Shown here in pieces: positions 26,003-34,727 of a DNA stretch of 64,000 bases; the first letter of the stretch is position 1, and each line of letters begins with the position of its first letter. The notes beneath the pieces are model-generated. The model was not told the DNA's origin. It was given only the letters and a program-made list of their open reading frames with translations, and ran no database searches. A program made the position numbers and the translations under genes. Source of the DNA: an uncultured Roseburia sp. (lineage in GTDB: Bacteria > Bacillota > Clostridia > Lachnospirales > Lachnospiraceae); NCBI GenBank assembly GCA_910587865.1, contig CAJUNX010000003.1, positions 1 through 64,000 of the forward strand, written 5' to 3'.

Positions 26003-26971
26003 TCATGCCCCGGCCATATATTTCCTGACAATCGTCTTAAACATCTTCGCATTCGGACCCCCGTCCATACAATCCGGCTGGTACTCCACAAAAAACACTC
26101 TGTGGTAATCGGTCTCCAATGCCTCGACATACGTATTCCACAGTCCCCGATCCACAAAGGGACACAATACATACGCCTCTCTTTTCTCAAACCTCTGCAA
26201 AAACTGCATTGTACGACGAATCTCATACGGCTTTGTCCCACATATCAGCAGCAGAATATCCGCCTGAATATCCGCTTCACCCGTCCCGTAATCCTCAATC
26301 AGAAACTGATATCCCTGTTCCGGCATCTGTTCCCCATACCACACACCCTCCAGCCAGTATCCTTCTCCTTTCACCTCTTCTTCCATCTCGTATGCATCCT
26401 TAAGGCTGGACAGAACCTTTCGCTCATTCCTCTCAATATACGCCACTTCCGCTCCGGCACTCCCAAGCCACGTTGCCAGTCCAAGCGCAATCGTCGTCGT
26501 CCCAATCCGCTCCTGCGCCCCCGCTACAGCAATCTGCACGTTTTCGGCCGAAAAACAATACCTCTCCCCTCCCGCTGCAAATCCTGGCATTCCCCGCCTG
26601 CTTAAGGACACACGGATCTCGTCCCGGATCTTTTCTATCTCCTCTGCTGTCACAAGGTTCTTCACTCCCGCATCCAGCAGCTTTCGAAACAGTACACTCC
26701 CTTCCTGCAGTCCTTCGCAGATCACCGTAATTCTTGCACTGTACATCGTGAGAAATTCTCCAACTGCTTCTGCAAATATTTCGTCCTCATCCACAAAGGC
26801 CGCCCGGTCCAGGATCACTTCCCTGCAGTGTGAAAAATTCCGCATGTCATAGATCACAAATTGTTTCAGCATAAATCTTCCCGTCATTTTCTTTACTGGC
26901 GGTGCATTTTCTTCCTCCATTAAGAAATCCAGCAGATTTGTACGCTCCTGTGACGATAGATATAAGATCAC
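26003..26971 (-). CDS. CpaE/TadZ-like protein with degenerate ATPase site
   Basis: This is 322 residues from the GTG at 26,971, chosen because GGAGGTGA lies just upstream; a TTG at 26,986 is the alternative. An N-terminal receiver-like domain (about 1-120) is followed by a MinD/ParA-like domain starting IAVAGAQERIGTTTIALGLA. The canonical KGGxGKTT reads QERIGTTT, so both Walker lysines are missing, as in some TadZ/CpaE pseudo-ATPases that localise Tad machinery. It lies at the VirB4 end of the operon, far from the second CpaE-like gene at 37,079. The coding start is four bases from the stop of the peptidase gene. Confidence 0.7.
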   Translation of the reverse strand: MILYLSSQERTNLLDFLMEEENAPPVKKMTGRFMLKQFVIYDMRNFSHCREVILDRAAFVDEDEIFAEAVGEFLTMYSARITVICEGLQEGSVLFRKLLDAGVKNLVTAEEIEKIRDEIRVSLSRRGMPGFAAGGERYCFSAENVQIAVAGAQERIGTTTIALGLATWLGSAGAEVAYIERNERKVLSSLKDAYEMEEEVKGEGYWLEGVWYGEQMPEQGYQFLIEDYGTGEADIQADILLLICGTKPYEIRRTMQFLQRFEKREAYVLCPFVDRGLWNTYVEALETDYHRVFFVEYQPDCMDGGPNAKMFKTIVRKYMAGA

Positions 26972-26975
26972 TCTC

Positions 26976-27797
26976 TCACCTCCCAATTGCCCAAAACGGG
27001 CCGCCTGCTCCCGCTCCTTTTCTTGCTTCCTCCAATATCAGCGACAGTTCCCATTCCTGATCGCTTCGGTTCATGCTCGCCGGATCCGCCACCAGGATAT
27101 TCCCATCTGCAGTTATCCCCCGCAACACAATAAAATGCCCTCCCGATGTAAAGTGCCCCTGTGCCATCAGCGCTACCACAAGCCTGCCGCCTGAAAGAGC
27201 ATTCACCACGTCCTGCGCAGACAGATTCTTCTGCACAGACAATCCCCACGCTTCCGCCGCAGCCGGAATCAGTTCATGATAGGAACCATTGCCAGGACAG
27301 CAGTACCCATGTTCATATGCCCACTGTGCCATCTCCTGCGGATCTGTATATGCTTCTGTCAGCGTCGATACGACAATACTCATGCTGGTCGGACCACAGC
27401 CATGTGTTCCGATCCTGTCCGGTCCATACACGGCATCTGCCCACCGTTCATCAAGCTGGTTAAAATACACAACCTGCATTTCGCCTGCATTTCCCAGTAC
27501 CACCCCACTGTAATCCTGGCCACTGCCTTCCATATAATCTTTCTCGTGAATCCCAATACTCTGATTATATCCATATGTCTTCTGAAACTGCTCCACTGCA
27601 CTGTATTCCTCATCGGTAAATCCGCCTGCCCATAATGACAGCGGATTCGTAATCAGATGCAATACCAGTGCAACAAGAAGCAGCAGCGCTACCACAGGGA
27701 TCAACACTGCTGAGAGGACGCGTCTTTGCGTTTTTTCATCTGCTGCAATCCGTATCACCGCCTGTATCACCAGCTTCGCAATTGCCAGATCTGCCAT
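26976..27797 (-). CDS. Membrane-anchored C39-like cysteine peptidase
   Basis: This is 273 residues. A membrane helix at about 28-52 precedes an extracytoplasmic papain-fold domain of the C39_2 type: catalytic Cys in GTHGCGPTSMSIVVS, His in SGGHFIVLRGI and Asp/Asn in ILVADPASMNR. In Gram-positive conjugation operons this position is usually taken by a cell-wall hydrolase (CHAP or NlpC/P60, VirB1-like). This protein may open the wall or cross-links, or process a surface substrate. It follows VirB4 by about 30 bases. Confidence 0.8.
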   Translation of the reverse strand: MADLAIAKLVIQAVIRIAADEKTQRRVLSAVLIPVVALLLLVALVLHLITNPLSLWAGGFTDEEYSAVEQFQKTYGYNQSIGIHEKDYMEGSGQDYSGVVLGNAGEMQVVYFNQLDERWADAVYGPDRIGTHGCGPTSMSIVVSTLTEAYTDPQEMAQWAYEHGYCCPGNGSYHELIPAAAEAWGLSVQKNLSAQDVVNALSGGRLVVALMAQGHFTSGGHFIVLRGITADGNILVADPASMNRSDQEWELSLILEEARKGAGAGGPFWAIGR

Positions 27798-27827
27798 CTG
27801 TCCCTCCTTTCCTGCATCACAGATGCT

Positions 27828-29660
27828 CTATCTGCCACCCGCTGTTCCCATATACCGGAACTTATATTCCGGTATGTCAAACGATATATGGAGACGTTTT
27901 GCTCCTGCCATAAAAAGAGCATGTCCCCGCTTTCCCGCCAGCAGAAGTTCCTGCTCCGCCTCCGTCAGATCATAGAGCTCTGCAGTCTCTTTCAGATTCT
28001 TTCCATCTGTTCCCATCAGTATTTTGTAACAAGGAATATCAAGCAGCGCCTGTCCATACTGCCGGATACTCTCACTCAGGAAGTCCACAAGACTGTGTGA
28101 GATGATTGCCAGTGCTGCCTCGTATTTTCTCGCCCGCTTCATCACATTCCGCAGATATACCAGCGACTGTGGTACTTTTTGGTCAATCATCAGATATGCT
28201 TCGTCACACACCAGCAGCACGCGCTCACTTCTGTCCCGGCTCATCTGCTCCCAGTTATAAGTAAGAATATTAAAGTATTGTGTTCGCTTCACATTGTCCC
28301 CTGTCTCCTGAAGGGCATGCGTATCCATCACAGTCAGCTGTGTATCTGCCGAAACGGTCGTGTATCCATTCCACAAAAAACTGTCAGCACCTTCCGCGAT
28401 ATCATATAACAGAAGCGCAAGCTCCCTGTAGATCCTGCCCTCCTGCTCTTCTTCCGCTTTTTTCTGCACAAGTGCATACAAATCAGAAAAAATCGGGAAT
28501 TCCTGCGGTTTTCGTGCAGAAATGTCTGTATCCCATGTGATGCCAAAATCCCGATACAGCTCTACGAGGCATTTCTTCAGCACAGCGCGCTGCATATCTG
28601 TAATCGATGGAATGTAGAGCTGGAAAAAAATTTCCAGATTTTTCATGTGCATTGCCAGTTCATTCATCCCATATCCCTCATCATGATACAGACGCTCCTC
28701 CTCCATCTCTGTCTCTTCATCGCGGGGCGATGGTCTGACCTGCAGCGGATTAATCATTCCACGCGACCCTCCCGCAGCGTTAATCCAGTCTCCCTCCAGT
28801 GACATACACAAATCCCGATACTCAGACTCTGGATCAATCACGATAATCCGGGTTCCTTTCATATATTCCGCCAGCAGGATATGCTTGATGGCAGTGGATT
28901 TGCCGACGCCGGAATTTCCCATCACACAGAAATTACTGTTTGTACGATCTCCCCCGCGTTTCCAGGTGTCGACAATTACCAGCCCGCCACTGGTATCCTT
29001 TGCAAAATAATATCCTGCACCATCGTTAAATCCACTGCTGGCAAACGGGAATCCGCCCACGAATGTAGACACCGGTACAATTCTCTGCAAAATACTGTTG
29101 ATCTTCCCCTGGCATGGAAATGTCGGAGACAGATGCATAAATGCTTCCTTCTGCAGATTCGGTATTACACGCATCCTGCACTTCATAACTCCTGCCACAC
29201 TCTCTGCGCGGCGGCAGGCCTTTTTAAACTCCTTCTCCTCCTCCGCTACCGGCATAACTGCCACACTCATCAGGCCTACTGTTTCTCCCTCACGGTCAAT
29301 CTGCCGGATAATTTTCTCCCCATCCTCTGCGGCTTTTTCTGCCCGCTGTCTTGACAGAGGATCTCTCGCCCCATCTGCCAGTCCTCTCTGCTGTACCACA
29401 TTCCTCGAGATCGCATTGATCAGGCTTCCATTGTCCACTGGCTGAAACCCGATTGACACCAGGGTTTCCGGTATATTGGTCAGTTTTGACAGCCATCCCG
29501 CCTCCACCTTCTGCGGATAGCGGATTACCCCGTAGATTTTTCCGATGTTTTCTCCAATCGATACTCTGTTTTTCTCAAACTCCAGCCCCATCGGCGTCAC
29601 TACATTCAAAAGCGCATGGTTTTCCGGAACCTGTTCTGTTATTTTCACTGTCTGTTTCAT
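27828..29660 (-). CDS. virB4: VirB4-family conjugation ATPase
   Basis: This is 610 residues. Walker A VMGNSGVGKSTAIKH is at 247-261, followed by IIVIDPESEYRDLC. Walker B VLLVCDEAYLMID is near 480, and AIISHSLVDFLSE and KILMGTDGKNLKETAELYDL lie at the end, all as in VirB4/TrbE ATPases that energise T4SS assembly and substrate transfer. The N-terminal about 200 residues correspond to only part of the usual VirB4 N-domain; the adjacent upstream gene, overlapping by four bases, may supply the rest. Cytoplasmic, bound to the inner face of the membrane. Confidence 0.95.
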   Translation of the reverse strand: MKQTVKITEQVPENHALLNVVTPMGLEFEKNRVSIGENIGKIYGVIRYPQKVEAGWLSKLTNIPETLVSIGFQPVDNGSLINAISRNVVQQRGLADGARDPLSRQRAEKAAEDGEKIIRQIDREGETVGLMSVAVMPVAEEEKEFKKACRRAESVAGVMKCRMRVIPNLQKEAFMHLSPTFPCQGKINSILQRIVPVSTFVGGFPFASSGFNDGAGYYFAKDTSGGLVIVDTWKRGGDRTNSNFCVMGNSGVGKSTAIKHILLAEYMKGTRIIVIDPESEYRDLCMSLEGDWINAAGGSRGMINPLQVRPSPRDEETEMEEERLYHDEGYGMNELAMHMKNLEIFFQLYIPSITDMQRAVLKKCLVELYRDFGITWDTDISARKPQEFPIFSDLYALVQKKAEEEQEGRIYRELALLLYDIAEGADSFLWNGYTTVSADTQLTVMDTHALQETGDNVKRTQYFNILTYNWEQMSRDRSERVLLVCDEAYLMIDQKVPQSLVYLRNVMKRARKYEAALAIISHSLVDFLSESIRQYGQALLDIPCYKILMGTDGKNLKETAELYDLTEAEQELLLAGKRGHALFMAGAKRLHISFDIPEYKFRYMGTAGGR

Positions 29661-30367
29661 CCTGCTCCTCTCTCTTTCAATACCGGGATACTGGCGGCGG
29701 TCTCCGCATCCTCCAGGTGTGTATATGCCGGGTTATTTACCAGATTTAACAGTCGAACAATCTCTTGTTCTGAAAGCATATCACAGCATACACCTCCCGC
29801 AGCAAATTTCTCCATCAGCAGTGATGCACGCTTTGACAGTTCCCGCTCCGCCCCATCCATAGCTGCTCCGTCCTCCTGTTTTTCCCACAGGGTAAGATAA
29901 AACTGGCGTTCCACAATCTCTCCTGACAGCGCAAATCCTCCCATCTGCAGGATCTCCTGTCGCAGAATCTCTCTCCTTCTGTCTTCCGCTCCTCCCAGCA
30001 TCTCTCCCAGTTCTTCTACCAGCGGTGCAATATCGACCGGGCGGGAGAGTGCCAGGAATTTAAACGGATACTGAATCCCGGACAGTTCCGCCGTCAGAGA
30101 GCGGATCATCGCATTTTTCTCCGCCCGGCTGTATAGATCGATGCTGACCGGCTGTATCCGCAGATATACAAATATCATTTCATCCCGGGTATACAGATAT
30201 CTTCCTCTGATATCTTTTACATTGATAAACTGCTGTGCCGTCTGCAGCGCTACGCCATCCGTAGCCAGCTGTGTTCCTTTCCGGCTCTTTTTCATGACAA
30301 AAATCAAAATGCTGCCACCAATCCCGGTGACAGCAAGCATCATAATAGGGAATAAGAGACTTTCCAT
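29657..30367 (-). CDS. Membrane-anchored conjugation protein upstream of VirB4
   Basis: This is 236 residues from the ATG at 30,367 (TTGGAGG upstream). A single N-terminal helix (about 1-25) is followed by a cytoplasmic domain with LATDGVALQTAQQFINVKDI, RGRYLYTRDEMIFVYLRIQP and PFKFLALSRPVDIAPLVEEL. The SRPVDI stretch and order resemble the N-terminal domain of VirB4/TraC-type ATPases, and the four-base overlap with virB4 supports a split VirB4 in which this subunit anchors the ATPase to the membrane. No nucleotide-binding motif is present. Confidence 0.7.
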   Translation of the reverse strand: MESLLFPIMMLAVTGIGGSILIFVMKKSRKGTQLATDGVALQTAQQFINVKDIRGRYLYTRDEMIFVYLRIQPVSIDLYSRAEKNAMIRSLTAELSGIQYPFKFLALSRPVDIAPLVEELGEMLGGAEDRRREILRQEILQMGGFALSGEIVERQFYLTLWEKQEDGAAMDGAERELSKRASLLMEKFAAGGVCCDMLSEQEIVRLLNLVNNPAYTHLEDAETAASIPVLKERGAG

Positions 30368-30384
30368 GTTTTCCTCCAACATAT

Positions 30385-32148
30385 TTAATTGACAGGTCTG
30401 ATATGCCAGTCCGCAAACAGACTTCCCTGAATCATCACACTGCTGCTGGGATTAATCTGTAACATTCCTGCAGGTGTCCATGCATCCAGTACCTGCGCAT
30501 ATACCGTATACGTTCCATTCGGAAACCATACCGGTGTAAAGTGCGTACGCTGCTGATAAGTGCTGTACGGATTCTTCTGAAATTCAAATACCGCTGAATA
30601 TCCTTCTGTCGTACATTCCAGCAGTCTGCAGTATTCGCTATAATAAAATTCAGGGAAATACGCGACACAGTTCTGTGCCTGTGTCAAATGACCTGACGGT
30701 GCATTGGACCACAACTGTGCCCGCACTTCCATATTCAATCCATATCCTGACTTCATAGTATTCCCGACTGCCGTAGGCGCCTTTCCATCCGGAGATATCT
30801 GCGCAGATGCAGACAATCCTGCTGTATACGGATTCCAGCTATACTCATAATAACCCTGATCTTCCCAGTGTCCCCGATCTTCCCAGTGCCCGTGCCCTGA
30901 TACACAGTCTTCTGTACAGGTCACACCATGCGGTTCGTCTACCCATTGCCAGTCCGCCACCCATACCCAGTTTTCTTTCCAATAGCAGTTCCACACTCCC
31001 CAGGTCAGTGACGATACCTCCTGCCCTGACGGCACCGATGGCGGTACAAATCCGTTATACCGGTCATCTGCCTGCGGATCCGGTGGCGGATTCTCATTCA
31101 GATCCACCACATACGCATGAATCTCACAATTGCTTAGATATCCCCGGCTGGCCGATATGCTGATGGTTACCGGCCCCGGCTCTGACGGAGTATGCCACCT
31201 GACCCATACCAGCTGGCTGCCATTCTCCGGTATGACAACTCCTGTCATTTGATATATTCTGTCGCAGACTGTAAATGTAACCGTCGCACACGCATCATTG
31301 TTGATCTCCTGTGATGCTGACAGCGTAACTGCACTGATCACATCTGTATCCGCCCGGTATACCGCATCAAATGTCCCTTCTGTCGCAGGCACTCCTCTGT
31401 AACTGACAATTCCAATTCCCAGGATCTGAATCATTTCCTCGGTTGTCCGCGCCGTATTTTTTGATCCTGTCCATGCCGCAAACCCCAGGTCCGCATGTTC
31501 TAAGTACAGTGCAAGCGCAAGGTTTTTCATCACTACCGTAGGAAACCTCGCTCCGAGATCCCCATTTACAATCCGGTTATACAGTCCCGCCTCGGTTGTT
31601 GTCATTGCATAGTACAGGTTATGATAGATCAGGTAGATTACCGGCTCTATAACCATTTTATAAGTCCCATTTGTCAGAGCAGCCGTGTCCATCCCCACCC
31701 TCGCCGCAACCATGGATGCGGCACCCTCTGAGCAGAAATAATTACGTATCTGCTGAATACTGGCCTTAAAATCATTACTGGATATCAGAAGCGGCATCGG
31801 TTTTTCCGGTCTGTAGCAGACATATCGCGTCGTCTGTGGTGTCAGCGCTGCCCCGCTCCGATACTGCAGCTTGCTCACCTTTCCAAAATGTATCATGCTC
31901 CCGGATACAGAAGTCAGATCTTTGTTTGAGAAATCTACCGGACTTCCCACTGCACTCCCTGTCTCTGCATTTACCACAGTCACCCGCACTCCCTGATATG
32001 ATTCTCCCGGCCAGTTACAGGACACTGTACCGTGAGAGATTCCGCCCCCTCCTGTATCCAGGTTGCTTCCTCCCTCTGCATATACAGGAATGGAACCGGT
32101 CAGAAGGGATACTGCAATCACACATATTAAAATCCGTATTTTCTTCAT
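30385..32148 (-). CDS. Large secreted surface protein of the transfer operon
   Basis: This is 587 residues from the ATG at 32,148. A signal peptide (MKKIRILICVIAVSLLTGSI, cleavage near VYAEG) leads to a long extracellular region with no membrane anchor seen at the end. Features include an Asn/Trp/Gly-rich segment with repeated GHWEDRGHWEDQG and a Cys pair (CTEDC), and many Tyr/Thr strands. A similar large exported protein is common in clostridial T4SS-Tad operons, where it could be an adhesin or a pilus tip. The family is not recognised. Confidence 0.7.
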   Translation of the reverse strand: MKKIRILICVIAVSLLTGSIPVYAEGGSNLDTGGGGISHGTVSCNWPGESYQGVRVTVVNAETGSAVGSPVDFSNKDLTSVSGSMIHFGKVSKLQYRSGAALTPQTTRYVCYRPEKPMPLLISSNDFKASIQQIRNYFCSEGAASMVAARVGMDTAALTNGTYKMVIEPVIYLIYHNLYYAMTTTEAGLYNRIVNGDLGARFPTVVMKNLALALYLEHADLGFAAWTGSKNTARTTEEMIQILGIGIVSYRGVPATEGTFDAVYRADTDVISAVTLSASQEINNDACATVTFTVCDRIYQMTGVVIPENGSQLVWVRWHTPSEPGPVTISISASRGYLSNCEIHAYVVDLNENPPPDPQADDRYNGFVPPSVPSGQEVSSLTWGVWNCYWKENWVWVADWQWVDEPHGVTCTEDCVSGHGHWEDRGHWEDQGYYEYSWNPYTAGLSASAQISPDGKAPTAVGNTMKSGYGLNMEVRAQLWSNAPSGHLTQAQNCVAYFPEFYYSEYCRLLECTTEGYSAVFEFQKNPYSTYQQRTHFTPVWFPNGTYTVYAQVLDAWTPAGMLQINPSSSVMIQGSLFADWHIRPVN

Positions 32149-32216
32149 TTTTCCCCCATTTTCCGTATAAAAGAAGCAGGACAATTCTTTGTCCTGCTCC
32201 CTGTTATATCAATCAT

Positions 32217-32756
32217 TCAATTCATGACTCCGACCTGCTGATTCCAGTCTCCATCTGAGCCTGCCGCCTCTGCTGTCGGTGCTCCCGGATCCGGCACATA
32301 TCCAAATCCCGGCACATAGATCTGTCCATCATCATTTACGGTTCCTCCCACAGGTTCCACTAGCGGCTCCTGTCCCGTAGTTTCCGGGATATACTGTGGC
32401 TCCTGATTCGGATCTGTTACCATCGTCTCATCCACAAGCTGCGGTTGTTCCCCGGGTTCTGCCGCCTCTTCTTTCGTTAACGGCCAGATATCTCCCTGTT
32501 GCTCAACAGCGTCTTCCGTTCCCGGCTCATCCTCACTTTGTTCTTCCGGTTTCTCCTGCATTTCTTCCTTCGCAGTTACAATTGGCGGGACCGTAATCCG
32601 AATCTCTGCCGTCAGCTCCTGTACCCGGCTGATATCCGGCTCCTGCAACAGACTGGCCCTTCTCATATACCAAAACAGACCGCCCGCCATGCAGACTGCC
32701 AGTAACGTAAGAATCACGATCGCCAGTTTCTTTCTCACTTCATATTCTTTTTTCAT
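32217..32756 (-). CDS. Bitopic membrane protein with Pro/Glu-rich exterior
   Basis: This is 179 residues. One membrane helix at about 12-30 is followed by a long extracytoplasmic tail rich in Glu, Pro, Thr and Gln (EEPGEQPQLVDETMV, PEDQ-like turns) ending VPDPGAPTAEAAGSDG. It has no recognisable domain and may be a wall-spanning spacer or partner of the secreted protein encoded just downstream. It sits between the pseudopilin block and the secreted protein in the same transcript. Confidence 0.6.
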   Translation of the reverse strand: MKKEYEVRKKLAIVILTLLAVCMAGGLFWYMRRASLLQEPDISRVQELTAEIRITVPPIVTAKEEMQEKPEEQSEDEPGTEDAVEQQGDIWPLTKEEAAEPGEQPQLVDETMVTDPNQEPQYIPETTGQEPLVEPVGGTVNDDGQIYVPGFGYVPDPGAPTAEAAGSDGDWNQQVGVMN

Positions 32757-32863
32757 CTTAAGACCTCACTTTCCATAAAAACAACTTTTACGGCAAATGC
32801 TGTCCCGTTTTCTATCCAGCTTCATCATACATCAGGATTTTGGAAAAGTCCATACTTTTGTAT

Positions 32864-33403
32864 TCAGAATCTGGGCATATAGGCAGCCTTTGTCCTGATT
32901 GTCATAGAGACGGGCGGCAGTGACTCCCAGCCGAAAGATAATGGAATCTCCAGCTTCACTGACACATCCGCCTCAAAATTCATATCTGAGTTCCCTGGAG
33001 CAAACGGTACATTGCGAATTACCAGTGCAAGCTCCGAAATCCGGTATTCATATCCTGTTCCCTGTTGTTTGATATGACTGCTTTCATCTGCCTGCAGTCC
33101 AAGCAGACGATCCAGCTGCTGATAGATATCTCCATAATCCAGGCATGCTTCCCAGCCATCCCCAGTCATGTAATATCCGCCGCTGTATCCTTCCCGCAGC
33201 CCGTCGTACACTTCATTGTAGTTCGAAGTTGCCACGGATATCACCGCTTCCTGAAGCGTATCTCTCACCCCACAGGCAATGACATATAACCGAAAGAACT
33301 CTGTCAGTACACCTAACAGCATCAGCAGTGTCAGCATCAGTGATATTGTAAGCGGATATGACATTGCCTTTCTGTCCCGCATCAGTTTGATCAGTTTCTT
33401 CAT
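32864..33403 (-). CDS. TadE/TadF-like minor pseudopilin
   Basis: This is 179 residues from the ATG at 33,403, next to the stop of the preceding gene; an upstream GTG at 33,424 is possible. A short basic leader (MKKLIKLMRDRKAMSYP) leads to a pilin-like hydrophobic helix (LTISLMLTLLMLLGVLTEFF) and a soluble domain of about 130 residues with strands. The order of charges and single helix match TadE/TadF pseudopilins, but no Glu or Asp occupies the fifth position after the presumed cut. It lies beside another pseudopilin and downstream of TadB/TadC. Confidence 0.7.
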   Translation of the reverse strand: MKKLIKLMRDRKAMSYPLTISLMLTLLMLLGVLTEFFRLYVIACGVRDTLQEAVISVATSNYNEVYDGLREGYSGGYYMTGDGWEACLDYGDIYQQLDRLLGLQADESSHIKQQGTGYEYRISELALVIRNVPFAPGNSDMNFEADVSVKLEIPLSFGWESLPPVSMTIRTKAAYMPRF

Positions 33404-33404
33404 A

Positions 33405-33815
33405 TTATTTATAATAAACCTCACTTTTCCCGCTCGCCCGCGCCTTCAGCTCAATCGGAAAGGATCCGAACACAAAGAAACCGATATCTGTACGCTGTGT
33501 CAATGTCACACAAATGTTCCCGTTCAGCTGCACACGGGTTCCATTGTAATAACTGCAGTCCCACTGTATCTGCGGGTCAAGTCCGGTTTCCTGTTTAAGC
33601 TGCGCAATTCGCTCTGCCACATTCGTATCTCCCGTTATTTCCGCCTGCCGGACAATCTCATTTGCAAAGTAATCCAGCTGCTGTTTTTTCATGAGCACCG
33701 GAAAAATGGTCATCGCTAATGCCACCACCAGCATCAGACACAAAACTCCGATTGCAACATCAATATATCCCTCGCCCTGCCTGTCTGCACATCTGTTCCT
33801 TATCCTCTCTCCCAT
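33405..33815 (-). CDS. TadE-like pseudopilin (DUF4320-like)
   Basis: This is 136 residues from the ATG at 33,815 (GAGGTGG upstream). The leader ends in RQGEGYIDVAIGV, then a hydrophobic helix (LCLMLVVALAMTIFPVL) and a soluble domain ending with YYK. If cut after the first Gly, Asp falls at position 5, as in the small membrane protein at 41,026. This signature, GEG[YF][IV]D, suggests processing by the operon's own prepilin peptidase. It fits DUF4320 proteins of clostridial mobile elements. Confidence 0.75.
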   Translation of the reverse strand: MGERIRNRCADRQGEGYIDVAIGVLCLMLVVALAMTIFPVLMKKQQLDYFANEIVRQAEITGDTNVAERIAQLKQETGLDPQIQWDCSYYNGTRVQLNGNICVTLTQRTDIGFFVFGSFPIELKARASGKSEVYYK

Positions 33816-33833
33816 TTTCCACCTCATTTCATT

Positions 33834-34709
33834 TTAAAACATTCCTGACATGGTTCCCAAAATCTGATACCCCATGACTCCCATATAAATCATCAGCATA
33901 CAGGCGAGAATCAGAAAAGAATATCTCCTGATCTTCGGTGGGCGTTCCAGTGCAAGCTTTTTCAGTCTCTGTACCTCCAGCTGCTTCATATCATGAGAAA
34001 GCATACGAAAAAATGTTACCCCATCATCTCCTCTGATACAGCCAATCAGCCCGCGAACCACATCACTCATCATTGCCCCTGACACTCTTCCCTCCAGCCG
34101 CACCAGAGCCGCCTCATAGTTCCCGGTTCTCATATCTGCTGTTGTAATTGCCAGCTCATTTTTTAAGGCCGGGCCTGCATTCTTCTGATATGTCTCAAGC
34201 ATGGATAAAATGTCTCGGCTGGCCATCAGTTCCTGCGTAATTGTCGCCACAAACCTTGGCAGCTCAAACTCAATCTCTTCCCTCCGCTTCTTCACCAGTT
34301 TTTCTGCCCTGCCGCTTTCTGAAAAGAAAATACCAACTCCCAATATCAAAAATACCGGAAATAGTAAAGGCATGATCAGCAGACACGGTATCATGCCGCT
34401 AAGTACCAGCCCTGCCTTCACATAGGCCTGTGCCATATAGAGTTCTGGTGCCATGGAAATTTCTGCCGAACGCAGAATCACAGTCAGTTTTCTTCTCTTG
34501 TAGTCATCCATTGGAAGCACGGTGGATAATTTTCCGGCCAGCTCCATAATAACTGCATCCGGACTTCGCGCCTGTTTTTTCTGTCTGCGCCCGACGGTCA
34601 GAATTGCCCGACTCGTACGGTATGTCGGTATCCGGCAGACTCCTGCCAGAATCAGATAACTTCCTGCTGCAAAAAATACGGCAAAGGACATTAGAATCAG
34701 ATTCTGCAT
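33834..34709 (-). CDS. tadC: TadC-like inner-membrane pilus assembly protein
   Basis: This is 291 residues. It has the GspF/TadC layout: membrane helices at the N-terminus (about 3-20) and middle (about 105-128), a cytoplasmic four-helix region ALVRLEGRVSGAMMSDVVRG, and C-terminal helices ending YMGVMGYQILGTM. The RYSFLILACMLMIYMGVMGY segment is typical. With TadB it forms the platform over which the CpaF ATPase turns. The 18-base gap to TadB is consistent with co-translation. Confidence 0.85.
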   Translation of the reverse strand: MQNLILMSFAVFFAAGSYLILAGVCRIPTYRTSRAILTVGRRQKKQARSPDAVIMELAGKLSTVLPMDDYKRRKLTVILRSAEISMAPELYMAQAYVKAGLVLSGMIPCLLIMPLLFPVFLILGVGIFFSESGRAEKLVKKRREEIEFELPRFVATITQELMASRDILSMLETYQKNAGPALKNELAITTADMRTGNYEAALVRLEGRVSGAMMSDVVRGLIGCIRGDDGVTFFRMLSHDMKQLEVQRLKKLALERPPKIRRYSFLILACMLMIYMGVMGYQILGTMSGMF

Positions 34710-34727
34710 ATACTTTCATCCTCTCTT

